This document shows positions 53,247 to 62,416 of a stretch of 64,000 nt of DNA, in pieces. Made by a program: the position numbers and the translations under genes. Each line of letters begins with the position of its first letter. Positions within the stretch are counted from its first letter, which is position 1. Source of the stretch: JADGHX01 sp037200125 (GTDB lineage Bacteria > Pseudomonadota > Gammaproteobacteria > Steroidobacterales > Steroidobacteraceae); contig JBBCGS010000001.1 of NCBI GenBank assembly GCA_037200125.1, positions 310,001 through 374,000 on the forward strand. Reading direction: 5' to 3'. The notes below the pieces were generated by a model. The model made no database searches. It saw nothing but the letters and a program-made list of their open reading frames with translations, and had not been told where the DNA came from.

Positions 53247-56200
53247 GTGAACCCTTCACGCATTTTCATTCTGCGCCCCGTGGCCACCACCTTGCTGATG
53301 GCCGCGATTCTCGCGGTGGGTGCGATCGCCTACGGGCAGTTGCCCCTGTCCGCGCTGCCCGAAGTGGCCTATCCGACGATCGAGGTGCAGACCTTCTATC
53401 CGGGTGCAAGCCCGGAGGTCACGACCTCCGCGATCACCGCGCCGCTCGAAAAGCAGCTCGGTCTGATGCCGGGTCTCACTCAGATGTCCTCGACGAGCTC
53501 GGCGGGCGCCTCGGTCATCACGCTGCAGTTCGATCTGTCGCTCTCGATCGACGTTGCCGAGCAGCAGGTGCAGGCCGCGATCAGCGCCGCGCAGAACCTG
53601 TTGCCGCAGGACCTGCCGGCACCGCCCATCTACGCGAAGGTGAATCCGGCGGATGCGCCGATTCTTACGCTCGGGATCACATCGAAAGTGATGCCGCTGA
53701 CCGAGGTCGAGGATCTCGCCGATACGCGCGTGGCGCAGAAAATCTCGCAGCTGAAAGGCGTGGGTGTCGTCAGCATCAGCGGCGGGCAGCGGCCCGCCGT
53801 GAGGGTGGTCGTGAATCCGCGCGCGCTCGCCGCGTACGGGCTCAATCTCGACGACCTTCGCACCACCATCAGCGTCGCCAATCAGAACGGGCCCAAGGGC
53901 ACGGTCGATGGTCCCTCGCGCGCGTATACGATCGACACCAACGATCAGCTCAAGAGCGCCGCCGAATACTCGAACATCATCGTGGCGTACCGCAATGGCG
54001 CGGCGGTTCGGCTCAGGGACGTCGCGACCCTCACGGCGTCGGCGGAAAACACGCAGCTCGGCGGATGGATGAACACGACGCCGGCGCTGATTCTCAACGT
54101 TCAGCGGCAGCCCAGCGCGAACGTCGTGGAAGTGGTGGACAGTATCAACCGGCTGCTGCCGTCGCTGCGCCAAGCGCTGCCGGCGGGCGTCGATGTCGCG
54201 GTTCTCACGGACCGCACTACGACGATCCGCGCGTCGATTCGCGACGTGCAGATCGAGATGGCGCTCTCCGTCGCGCTCGTGGTGCTGGTGATATTTCTGT
54301 TCCTGCGCAACGCCCCGGCCACGCTCATTCCGAGCCTCTCGGTACCCCTGTCGCTCGTGGGCACGTTCGCGGTGATGTATCTCGCGGGTTTCAGCCTCAA
54401 CAATCTCTCCCTGATGGCGTTGACGATCGCGACCGGGTTTGTCGTGGACGATGCGATCGTGATGATCGAGAACATCTCGCGTTATATCGAGAAGGGCGAG
54501 AAGCCGCTCGAGGCGGCGCTCAAGGGCGCCGGCCAGATCGGGTTCACGATCATCTCCCTCACCGTGTCGCTGATCGCGGTGCTGATTCCGCTCATCTTCA
54601 TGCAGGACGTCGTGGGGCGGCTGTTCCGCGAGTTCGCGATCACGCTCTCGGTCACGATCCTGATCTCGGCGGTCGTTTCGCTCACTCTCGTGCCGATGCT
54701 GTGCGCGAAGCTGCTCAAAGCGCGTCCCGCGCGGCAGGCCGAGCATGAGACGCAGGACGGCTGGTTCGGCGCGACCGTTGCCTGGTATGGACGCAGGCTC
54801 ACGTGGGTGCTGGACCATCAGCGGTTGACGCTCGCCGTCGCCGTGGCAACCCTTGCGGCCACCGCGTTGCTGTACGTTCTGGTGCCGAAGGGGTTCTTCC
54901 CCGACCAGGACACAGGGCTGATCGAAGGCGTTTCGGAAGCGACGCAGACCGTATCGTACGCCGCGATGGCCGACCGGCAGCAGGCGCTCGCCGCGGCGAT
55001 CCTCAAGGATCCGGATGTGGCGAGTCTGTCGTCCTTCATCGGTGTCGACGGCAGCAATGCGACGCTGAACAGCGGCCGGTTCCTCATCAACCTGAAATCG
55101 CGCGACAAACGAAGCGTAACCGTGAGTCAGGTGATCCGTCGCTTGCAGGGCGAGACGGCCGGCATTGCGGGAATCACCCTGTACATGCAGCCGGCGCAGG
55201 ATCTGACGCTCGACGACACGGTGAGCCGTGCACAGTACGGGTTCACCCTGGAGGCGGCGGATGCGAATCTTCTTTCCACCTGGACGACGAAGCTCGTGGA
55301 AGCGCTGCGCAAGCGCCCGGAGCTCGCCGACGTCACGAGCAACCAGGAGAACAACGGTCTCGCGGCGGTCGTGACCATCGACCGGGACAGCGCCGCGCGC
55401 CTGGGCATCAGCGTCGGCACCGTCGACAATGCGCTCTACGATGCCTTCGGGCAGCGCATCGTTTCCACGATCTTCACCCAGTCCAATCAATACCGGGTGA
55501 TCGTCGAAGCGGATCCGGCGTCGTACCAATCCATCGATTCGCTGTCGTCGCTCTACGTGCCTTCCTCGGGCGGGGGCCAGGTGCCGCTCTCCGCCATCGC
55601 GAAGGTGAGTCTCGAGCCGCGTGCGCTCCTCATTACGCACATCGCGCAGTTTCCGGCGACGACCGTGTCCTTCAACGCGGCCGAAGGCACCTCGCTCGGC
55701 GCCGCCGTGGCGGCCATCGAAGCGACCCAGCTGCGGTTGCAGGTTCCGGATGCCATTCGCACCACCTTCCAGGGTGCGGCGCTCGCGTTTCGCAACAACC
55801 TCTCGAACGAGCTCCTGCTGCTCGCGGCGGCCGTGCTCGTGATGTACATCGTGCTGGGCGTTCTGTACGAGAGCTTCATTCACCCGATCACGATTCTCTC
55901 CACGCTGCCATCCGCCGGCATCGGCGCGCTGCTTGCGCTCATGCTCGCCGGCAGCGATCTCACGATCATCGCCCTCATCGGCATCATCCTGCTGATCGGC
56001 ATCGTGAAGAAGAACGCCATTCTCATGATCGATTTCGCGATCACGGCGGAGCGCACCGGCCTGTCGCCCCGTGAAGCCATCTATCAGGCGTGCCTGCTTC
56101 GATTTCGGCCCATCCTCATGACCACGGTCGCCGCCATGTTCGGCGCGTTGCCGCTGATGTTCGGCACGGGAACGGGCTCGGAGCTGCGCCATCCGCTGGG

Positions 56201-56354
56201 CGTCAGCATCGTCGGCGGGTTGCTCGTGAGCCAGGTGCTCACGCTCTTCACGACGCCGGTGATTTATCTCGCGTTCGACCGCCTCGCGACCCGCTTCCGG
56301 GGCGGGCGTGCTCCGTCGGATCCGGCCGGCGATCTGGTGGAAAGCCCGCCATGA
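53247..56354 (+). CDS. mdtB: RND permease, first of a heteromeric pair (MdtB-like)
   Basis: A 1035-residue inner membrane proton-driven pump subunit. GTG at 53247 begins VNPSRIFILRPVATTLLMAAI, the standard TM1 entry. The TM4 Asp pair is in TGFVVDDAIVMIENISR (near residue 399) and the TM10 Lys in GIVKKNAILMIDFA. In MdtBC-type pumps two different permeases form one trimer (B2C). The ATG of the next permease overlaps this stop (ATGA), supporting fixed co-translation. Confidence 0.94.
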   Translation: MNPSRIFILRPVATTLLMAAILAVGAIAYGQLPLSALPEVAYPTIEVQTFYPGASPEVTTSAITAPLEKQLGLMPGLTQMSSTSSAGASVITLQFDLSLSIDVAEQQVQAAISAAQNLLPQDLPAPPIYAKVNPADAPILTLGITSKVMPLTEVEDLADTRVAQKISQLKGVGVVSISGGQRPAVRVVVNPRALAAYGLNLDDLRTTISVANQNGPKGTVDGPSRAYTIDTNDQLKSAAEYSNIIVAYRNGAAVRLRDVATLTASAENTQLGGWMNTTPALILNVQRQPSANVVEVVDSINRLLPSLRQALPAGVDVAVLTDRTTTIRASIRDVQIEMALSVALVVLVIFLFLRNAPATLIPSLSVPLSLVGTFAVMYLAGFSLNNLSLMALTIATGFVVDDAIVMIENISRYIEKGEKPLEAALKGAGQIGFTIISLTVSLIAVLIPLIFMQDVVGRLFREFAITLSVTILISAVVSLTLVPMLCAKLLKARPARQAEHETQDGWFGATVAWYGRRLTWVLDHQRLTLAVAVATLAATALLYVLVPKGFFPDQDTGLIEGVSEATQTVSYAAMADRQQALAAAILKDPDVASLSSFIGVDGSNATLNSGRFLINLKSRDKRSVTVSQVIRRLQGETAGIAGITLYMQPAQDLTLDDTVSRAQYGFTLEAADANLLSTWTTKLVEALRKRPELADVTSNQENNGLAAVVTIDRDSAARLGISVGTVDNALYDAFGQRIVSTIFTQSNQYRVIVEADPASYQSIDSLSSLYVPSSGGGQVPLSAIAKVSLEPRALLITHIAQFPATTVSFNAAEGTSLGAAVAAIEATQLRLQVPDAIRTTFQGAALAFRNNLSNELLLLAAAVLVMYIVLGVLYESFIHPITILSTLPSAGIGALLALMLAGSDLTIIALIGIILLIGIVKKNAILMIDFAITAERTGLSPREAIYQACLLRFRPILMTTVAAMFGALPLMFGTGTGSELRHPLGVSIVGGLLVSQVLTLFTTPVIYLAFDRLATRFRGGRAPSDPAGDLVESPP

Positions 56355-59300
56355 ACCTCTCGGCGCCCTTCATCGTCCGGCCGGTCGCGACCATTCTCCT
56401 GACGCTGGGCGTTGCGCTGTCGGGTGCGGCGGCCTTTCTGTTCCTGCCGGTTGCCCCGTTACCGAACATCGATGTGCCGGCCATCAATGTTTCCGCCTCG
56501 CTGCCCGGCGCGAGCCCCGAGGTCATGGCGAGCACCGTTGCGACGCCGCTGGAGCGGCATCTGGGCGCCATCTCCGACGTGGACGACATGACCTCGTCCA
56601 GCAGCGTCGGCTCATCGAACATCCAGCTCACCTTCGGGATCGATCGGGACATCGACGGCGCCGCGCGTGACGTGCAGGCGGCCATCGTCGCGGCTCACGC
56701 CGATCTGCCGTCTTCGCTCACGCGCAATCCCGCGTATCGCAAGATCAACAGTTCTCAGTTCCCGATCCTCGCCATCGCGATGACATCGGATGTGCTGACG
56801 CAGGGGCAGATCTACGACGCCGCCGATGCGCTCGTCTCGCAGCGCCTCTCGCAGATCAAAGGCGTCGGCTCGATCAACGTCAACGGCAGCGCGCTGCCCT
56901 CGGTTCGAGTCGAGATCAATCCGCTCGCGCTGTCGAAGTACCGCATCGGCTTGCAGGATGTGCGGGCGGCGATCTCGAATGCGAACGCCAATGCGCCCAA
57001 GGGCGCCATCGAATCGAGCGACCAGCGGTATGAGATCTACACGAACGACAACGCGCGCGAGGCTGCGCAGTATCGGGATCTGATCATCGCCAATCGCAAC
57101 GGGGCGACGGTGCGCCTGCGCGATGTGGCGACCGTCCTCGACATGCAGGATGGCGCAACCGAGAACATGCGCACGTACGGGCTCTATAACGGCAAGCCAG
57201 CCGTCTCCGTGCAGGTGATCCAGCAGCCGGGCGCGAACATCATCGAGGTCGTCGACGCCGTGAAGGCGGAGCTCGAACGGCTCAACACGCAGATCGATCC
57301 CAAGATCAAACTCGCCGTCATCCTCGATCGGTCGCTGACGATTCGCGCCTCGGTGCGGCAGGTGGAAGGGGCGCTGGTACTGGCGGTTGCGATGGTGATC
57401 CTGGTCGTCTACATGTTCCTGAACAGCTATCGGGCCGCGCTGATTCCCGCGGTCGTCGTGCCGGTGTCGCTCATCGGGACATTCGGCGCCATGTACCTGC
57501 TCGGCTACAGCCTCAACAACTTCACGCTGATGGCGCTCACGATCGCCACGGGCTTCGTGGTCGACGATGCGATCGTCGTCATGGAGAACACGGCCCGCCA
57601 CATCGAAGCGGGCATGACGCGCGTGGAGGCGGCGCTCCTCGGGGCGCGCGAAGTGGGCTTCACGGTCCTGTCGATGAGCTTGTCGCTCATCGCCGTCTTC
57701 ATTCCATTCGAGCTTGCCGGCGGACTGCTGGGGCGGCTGTTCAAGGAGTTCACCAACACGCTCGCGATCGCGATCCTGATCTCGCTCGCGATCTCCCTGA
57801 CCACGACACCGATGATGTGCGCGCGCCTGCTGCAGCACGAGCGAAAGGCGGAGCCCAATCGGTTCGCGCGTGGGTTCGAGCGGGGCTTCAACCGTCTGAA
57901 AAGCGCCTATGAGCGCACGCTTGGCGTCGCGCTCGCGCACCCGAGGACGACGATGCTGGTGCTGCTCGCGACCGTCGTGTTCAACGTCTTCCTCTACATC
58001 GTCATTCCCAAGGGGCTCTTTCCGCAACAGGACACCGGCATGCTGCAGGGGGGTATTCGCGGCGACGCCTCGGCTTCCTTTCAGCTGATGAGGGGCAAGC
58101 TCGAGGAGGTCTCGAAGATCATCCAGCGGGATCCGGCGGTCGCGAGTGTGGCGGGCACGGTCGGCGGTGGCGGGGGGTTCGGCCCGGGTGGCGCCGGCGC
58201 GAATGCGAATCTCACCATCACGCTGAAGCCGCTCTCCGAGCGCGATGCTTCGGCCGATCGCGTGATCGCGCGCCTGCGCCCGCAACTTTCGAGAGTCGAA
58301 GGCGTCGCAACCTTTCTGCAGGCCGTTCAGGACCTGGGCGGCGGCGGCGGGCGCGCGTCGAACTCGCAGTATCAATACACGCTCATGGGCGATGACCTGA
58401 GCGAGCTTCGGGACTGGTCGCAGAAGCTGCGTCGTGCGCTTCAGAATGCGCCGGAAGTCACCGACGTCGACAGCGATCTGCAACCCGGCGGCCTGCAGAC
58501 CGACCTCATTGTGGACCGCGACGTGGCGGCGCGGCTGGGCCTCACCGAAAGCCAGATCGACAACACCCTCGGCGCGGCCTTCACGCAGGCGCAGGTGTCG
58601 ACCATCTACAACCCGTTCAGCCCTCAGCAGTACCACGTGGTGATGGAGATCGCGCCCGAGTTCCTGCAAAACCCGCAGATCCTGAATCAGATCTACGTCA
58701 GTACATCCGGTGGCGCCGTGAGCGGCACGCAGGCGACGCAAGCCGTGGCGGGAACCACGAGTGTCAAGTCGAGCGGCGGAGGCGGCGCCACGAGCGCGGC
58801 CGCGGTTGCGGAGGACGCCGCCCGGAACGCGGCGTCGAATTCACTGGCCAATGCGGGCCGGGGCAACACTTCGACGGGGTCCGCGGTCAGCGTGGCCGCC
58901 GAGACGTTGATTCCGCTATCCGCGTTTGCGCACTTCGCCACCAGCACGACGCCGGTGACCGTGAACCACACGGGCACCTCGGTCTCGACGGCGATTTCGT
59001 TCAACCTGCCCGAGGGAGGCACCCTGGACGTTGCGCTGGCGGCGATCGAGCGCACGATGAACCAGATCCATGTTCCCGTCAGCATCCATGGCAGCAGCTA
59101 CGGGACGTCGCGCCTCTTTCAGCAGAGCATGAACAGTCAGCCCCTCATGCTCCTGGCCGCGTTGCTGGCGATCTATGTCGTGCTGGGTGTTCTCTACGAG
59201 AGTTACGGCCAGCCGCTGACGATTCTCTCGACGCTTCCCTCGGCCGGTGTCGGAGCCCTGCTTGCCCTGATGATCGCTGGCGCGCAGTTCAGCCTGATCG

Positions 59301-59689
59301 CGTTTCTCGGCATCCTGCTGCTCATCGGCATCGTGAAGAAGAACGCGATCATGATGGTCGATTTCGCACTGGACGCCGAGCGCTCGCTGGGAATGGATTC
59401 GCGCGCGGCGATTGCGCGGGCGTGCTCGCTGCGCTTCCGGCCCATCATGATGACCACCTGTGCGGCCATCGCCGGCGCCTTGCCGCTCGCGCTCGCCTCG
59501 GGAGACGGAACGGAGCTGCGTCGTCCGCTCGGCATTGCGATTGTCGGCGGGCTCGTCGTGAGCCAGCTTCTGACGCTCTACACGACACCGGTCGTCTACC
59601 TCTATGTCCGCCGCCTCAGCGGGCGCCTCGATCGTTTGCGCGCGCCTGATGAGTTTGCGGACGGTCATCCGGTGCGGGGGGAGGCGTGA
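56351..59689 (+). CDS. mdtC: RND permease, second of a heteromeric pair (MdtC-like), with low-complexity insert
   Basis: A 1112-residue permease, clearly longer than typical MdtC (about 1025). TM1 begins APFIVRPVATILLTLG; the TM4 Asp pair is in TGFVVDDAIVVMENTARH and the TM10 Lys in GIVKKNAIMMVDFA. The extra length is mainly a Ser/Gly/Ala/Thr-rich stretch at about residues 783-850 (58700-58900) in the second periplasmic porter/docking region, plus a Gly-rich run near 58160-58205. Both are in frame and flanked by normal RND sequence. It overlaps its neighbours at both ends. Confidence 0.94.
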   Translation: MNLSAPFIVRPVATILLTLGVALSGAAAFLFLPVAPLPNIDVPAINVSASLPGASPEVMASTVATPLERHLGAISDVDDMTSSSSVGSSNIQLTFGIDRDIDGAARDVQAAIVAAHADLPSSLTRNPAYRKINSSQFPILAIAMTSDVLTQGQIYDAADALVSQRLSQIKGVGSINVNGSALPSVRVEINPLALSKYRIGLQDVRAAISNANANAPKGAIESSDQRYEIYTNDNAREAAQYRDLIIANRNGATVRLRDVATVLDMQDGATENMRTYGLYNGKPAVSVQVIQQPGANIIEVVDAVKAELERLNTQIDPKIKLAVILDRSLTIRASVRQVEGALVLAVAMVILVVYMFLNSYRAALIPAVVVPVSLIGTFGAMYLLGYSLNNFTLMALTIATGFVVDDAIVVMENTARHIEAGMTRVEAALLGAREVGFTVLSMSLSLIAVFIPFELAGGLLGRLFKEFTNTLAIAILISLAISLTTTPMMCARLLQHERKAEPNRFARGFERGFNRLKSAYERTLGVALAHPRTTMLVLLATVVFNVFLYIVIPKGLFPQQDTGMLQGGIRGDASASFQLMRGKLEEVSKIIQRDPAVASVAGTVGGGGGFGPGGAGANANLTITLKPLSERDASADRVIARLRPQLSRVEGVATFLQAVQDLGGGGGRASNSQYQYTLMGDDLSELRDWSQKLRRALQNAPEVTDVDSDLQPGGLQTDLIVDRDVAARLGLTESQIDNTLGAAFTQAQVSTIYNPFSPQQYHVVMEIAPEFLQNPQILNQIYVSTSGGAVSGTQATQAVAGTTSVKSSGGGGATSAAAVAEDAARNAASNSLANAGRGNTSTGSAVSVAAETLIPLSAFAHFATSTTPVTVNHTGTSVSTAISFNLPEGGTLDVALAAIERTMNQIHVPVSIHGSSYGTSRLFQQSMNSQPLMLLAALLAIYVVLGVLYESYGQPLTILSTLPSAGVGALLALMIAGAQFSLIAFLGILLLIGIVKKNAIMMVDFALDAERSLGMDSRAAIARACSLRFRPIMMTTCAAIAGALPLALASGDGTELRRPLGIAIVGGLVVSQLLTLYTTPVVYLYVRRLSGRLDRLRAPDEFADGHPVRGEA

Positions 59690-61092
59690 TGTCGTTCGCG
59701 CGTGGACTCGCTGTGATGTTCGCGGTGGGGCTTCTCGCCGGCTGCGCCGTCGGGCCGGACTACGAGCGTCCCGAGTTCGATGTGGCCGCGAGCTACAAGG
59801 AGGGCGGCGACTGGAAGCCGAGCGAGCCCAACGATGTGCTGAGCCGCGGTCCCTGGTGGCGGATCTATAACGACGACGTGCTCGACGGCCTCGAGAAACG
59901 GATCGAGATCTCGAATCTGAACGTGAGGGCCGCCGCCCACGCCGTCGAGGAGTCGCGCGCGCTGGTGAGTCAGGCGCGCGCCGGCTTCTGGCCGACGATC
60001 ACCGGCACGGCGAGCCGTCCGCGTACCACGACCAACCCGGCAGGCGCCGGCGCGGTTCATCGCACGCAGAACGAAGCGGGCCTCGGCGGTGTCTGGAGTC
60101 TCGATATCTGGGGGCAGATCCGCCGCTCGACGCAAAGCCAGGAGGCCGGCTTCCAGGCGAGTGAAGCCGCGCTCGCCGCGGCTCGCCTCTCCGCACAGGC
60201 GCAGCTCGCGACGACTTACTTCGAGTTACGGGGGCAGGATCATCTTCAGTCCCTGCTGGACGCGACGGTCGCCGCGCAGCAGGAGTCGTTCAGGATCACG
60301 GAGAGTCGCTACAAGTTCGGCGTCGCCGCGCGGGCGGATGTCGTGAGCGCGCAGACCCAGCTGCTCTCGAGCCAGGCGCAGCAGACGAACGCGGCGATTC
60401 AGCGGGCGCTGCTGGAGCACGCCATCGCCGTGCTCGTCGGCGAGGAACCCGCGAAGTTTTCGCTGAGTCCCGCGCCCTTGCGCACCGATGTGCCGACCGT
60501 TCTGGCCGGTGTCCCGTCGACGCTGCTCGAGCGACGGCCCGACATCGCGGAAGCCGAGCGACGCGTGGCGTCCGCCAGCGCCCAGATCGGCGTTGCGCGC
60601 GCCGCGTTTTTCCCGAGCCTTTCCATCACGGGCTCGGACGACTACACGGGCGACACGATCGGGAATCTGATCCGCGCATCGAACCGCGTCTGGGCGTTCG
60701 GGCCGGAGCTGGCCCTGACGCTGTTCGATGGGGGCTTGCGCCGCGCGCAGGCGAAACAGGCGCGCGCCGAGTTCGACGTGAGCGTGGACGATTACCGTCA
60801 AACGGTTCTTTCGGCCTTCCAGCAAGTGGAAGATCAGATCGTGACGCTGCGCGTGCTCGAAAAGCAGTCGTCGATCGTGGAAGCCACGGTTGCGGCCGCG
60901 CGTGAAGCCGAGACGTTGACTCTGAACCAGTACAAAGGCGGAACCGTCCCCTACAGCAGCGTCATCTCTGCGCAAACGACGCGGCTGAGCAGTGAGATCA
61001 CCGCGCTCGACGTGCTGCTCGACCGCTTGAGTGCGAGCGTCACGATGATCGAGGCTGTCGGCGGCGGCTGGAGCGCCGCGGAACTGAAATAG
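59689..61092 (+). CDS. Outer membrane efflux channel lipoprotein (NodT/OprM family) of the second pump
   Basis: A 467-residue TolC-like channel with lipobox LLAGC. It has the two OEP repeats (GPWWRIYNDDVLDGLEKRIEISNLNVRAAAHAVEESR; WSLDIWGQIRRS; LLERRPDIAEAERRVASASAQIGVARAAFFPSLSI) and ends GGGWSAAELK. The ATG at 59689 overlaps the permease stop (TGATG) and has GGGGGGAGG just upstream. It gives the pump its own exit duct, so it need not share the channel at 16100. Confidence 0.95.
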   Translation: MSFARGLAVMFAVGLLAGCAVGPDYERPEFDVAASYKEGGDWKPSEPNDVLSRGPWWRIYNDDVLDGLEKRIEISNLNVRAAAHAVEESRALVSQARAGFWPTITGTASRPRTTTNPAGAGAVHRTQNEAGLGGVWSLDIWGQIRRSTQSQEAGFQASEAALAAARLSAQAQLATTYFELRGQDHLQSLLDATVAAQQESFRITESRYKFGVAARADVVSAQTQLLSSQAQQTNAAIQRALLEHAIAVLVGEEPAKFSLSPAPLRTDVPTVLAGVPSTLLERRPDIAEAERRVASASAQIGVARAAFFPSLSITGSDDYTGDTIGNLIRASNRVWAFGPELALTLFDGGLRRAQAKQARAEFDVSVDDYRQTVLSAFQQVEDQIVTLRVLEKQSSIVEATVAAAREAETLTLNQYKGGTVPYSSVISAQTTRLSSEITALDVLLDRLSASVTMIEAVGGGWSAAELK

Positions 61093-61146
61093 CCGCCGCG
61101 CCGCACTCGCCCGGAGTGTGAGCTGCTCCGACCACCGCGTCGAAGT

Positions 61147-61178
61147 GTCAGTCTGAAGTCAGTCCCGAAGTGCACAGT
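61147..61178 (+). promoter_or_regulatory. Direct-repeat promoter box D
   Basis: GTCAGT at 61147 and GTCAGT at 61158, then CACAGT at 61173 (15 bp from the second half-site). It lies just before the short ORF at 61202 and the YXWGXW gene. Confidence 0.68.
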
Positions 61179-61201
61179 TCTCGCCAGCGGAGGTGATGAA
61201 C

Positions 61202-61294
61202 ATGGCCACGACAGGCGCTTCGGTGCCGGTCGAAGACGACCGCGTCGTCGGCTGGTTGCCGAACTCACTCGATCAAACGGGAGCACTACGATGA
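61202..61294 (+). CDS. Short leader ORF (30 aa) coupled to the YXWGXW gene
   Basis: An easily missed 30-codon ORF. GGAGGT, a perfect Shine-Dalgarno, lies seven bases before the ATG at 61202 (a second ATG at 61196 is too close to it). The peptide begins MATTGASVPVEDDRVVGWLP, is acidic to neutral and has no membrane segment. Its TGA overlaps the next ATG (ATGA at 61291-61294), so the YXWGXW gene, which has no separate strong ribosome site, is probably translated by coupling. It is either a functional small protein or a regulatory leader. Confidence 0.6.
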   Translation: MATTGASVPVEDDRVVGWLPNSLDQTGALR

Positions 61295-62301
61295 AAAACG
61301 GGCAGGCGATTCGGGCGTTGTTGTTCGCGCTCTTTCTGACCCTGGGCATGGCATCGAAATCGTTCGCGGCGGTCAGCTGGTCCGTGACGATCGCACCGCC
61401 CGCGCTACCCGTGTACGAACAGCCTTTCAGCCCGGGGGACGACTACCTCTGGACGCCAGGCTACTGGGGGTGGGGCGGCGATGACTATTTCTGGGTTCCG
61501 GGAACGTGGGTGCTCGCGCCCCAGCCGGGCCTGCTCTGGACTCCCGGATACTGGGGCTGGCGCGACGGTCTGTATGTTTTCAATGAAGGCTACTGGGGCC
61601 CGACGATCGGCTTCTACGGCGGCATCAACTATGGGTTCGGCTACGGTGGCCGTGGCTACGATGGCGGGCGCTGGCAGAACGGGCACTTCTTCTACAACAG
61701 CGCCGTCACGCGCGTGAATGCGACGGTTGTCCGGAACGTGTACGCCGCGCCGGTGGTGAACGTCACCATCAACCACGTGAGCTTCAACGGTGGAAACGGT
61801 GGCGTGCAGGTGAGGGCCAACGCTGCGGAAATGGCCGCCGGGCGCGCAAGACACCTGGCGCCGCTCGCCGTGCAGACCCAGCACCTGGAAGCGGCCCGGG
61901 GCAATCCCGAGCTTCACGCGTCTCGCAACCGCGGGCTGCCGCCGATCGCGGCGACCCGGCGAGCGGGTGAGTTCTCGGGCAACGCGGTGGTTGCGGCGAA
62001 GGGTGGCGCACCCGGCCATGCGAAGGACATTCCGGCGTACCAGGCGCCGCGCGGAACGGGCGCCGCGGCCCCGGAAGCGCGCGAGCAGCAGATGTACGAG
62101 AGGCAGGAGCGCGAACGCCAGAGCCTTCAGGCGCAGCAGGAGGCCGATCATCAGCGCTTCGCGCAAGCGCAGGCCGACGAGGCGGGGCGGCGGCAGATGG
62201 AGGAGCAACACGGTCGTCAGACCCAGGAGCTTCAGGCGCGCCACTCGCAGGAGCGGGAGCAGGTGCGGCAGAAGCGCCGTCCGGACGAAGGGCACGGCTG
62301 A
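61291..62301 (+). CDS. Exported YXWGXW-repeat protein with C-terminal coiled coil
   Basis: A 336-residue secreted protein. The signal peptide (ALLFALFLTLGMASKSFA) is followed by aromatic-rich repeats at residues 52-104 (LWTPGYWGWGG, FWVPGTWV, LWTPGYWGWRD, EGYWGP), the YXWGXW motif. A Gly/Asn/Val-rich middle comes next, and then a long Gln/Glu/Arg-rich coiled-coil tail (MYERQERERQSLQAQQEAD...). YXWGXW proteins are envelope proteins of unknown role. The Trp repeats suggest binding to polysaccharide or membrane (inference). Expression is probably controlled by box D through the leader ORF. Confidence 0.85.
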   Translation: MKNGQAIRALLFALFLTLGMASKSFAAVSWSVTIAPPALPVYEQPFSPGDDYLWTPGYWGWGGDDYFWVPGTWVLAPQPGLLWTPGYWGWRDGLYVFNEGYWGPTIGFYGGINYGFGYGGRGYDGGRWQNGHFFYNSAVTRVNATVVRNVYAAPVVNVTINHVSFNGGNGGVQVRANAAEMAAGRARHLAPLAVQTQHLEAARGNPELHASRNRGLPPIAATRRAGEFSGNAVVAAKGGAPGHAKDIPAYQAPRGTGAAAPEAREQQMYERQERERQSLQAQQEADHQRFAQAQADEAGRRQMEEQHGRQTQELQARHSQEREQVRQKRRPDEGHG

Positions 62302-62319
62302 GCGCCCGGCGCCCGTTAC

Positions 62320-62351
62320 GTCAGTTCCCAGTCAACTTCGTCGCTTACGAT
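62320..62351 (+). promoter_or_regulatory. Direct-repeat promoter box E
   Basis: GTCAGT at 62320 and GTCAAC at 62331, then TACGAT at 62346 (15 bp from the second half-site). It drives the DUF6491-like gene at 62417. Confidence 0.7.
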
Positions 62352-62372
62352 TCAGCTCGACACAAGAACAAC

Positions 62373-62398
62373 CCCCGGCCGGACACCACCGGCCGGGG
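62373..62398 (+). other. 5' UTR hairpin
   Basis: A perfect 10-bp GC stem (CCCCGGCCGG / CCGGCCGGGG) with a 6-base loop ACACCA. It lies between box E and the ATG at 62417. It could act as an attenuator or protect the mRNA 5' end. Confidence 0.6.
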
Positions 62399-62416
62399 AA
62401 CCGGAGCGAAGACATC

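Noticed and set aside
53256..56192. Very long minus-strand open frame (978 codons) opposite the MdtB-like permease
   Set aside because: High-GC third positions leave antisense frames open; the translation is rich in Arg/His/Asp without any family motif, and the plus strand is a textbook RND permease.
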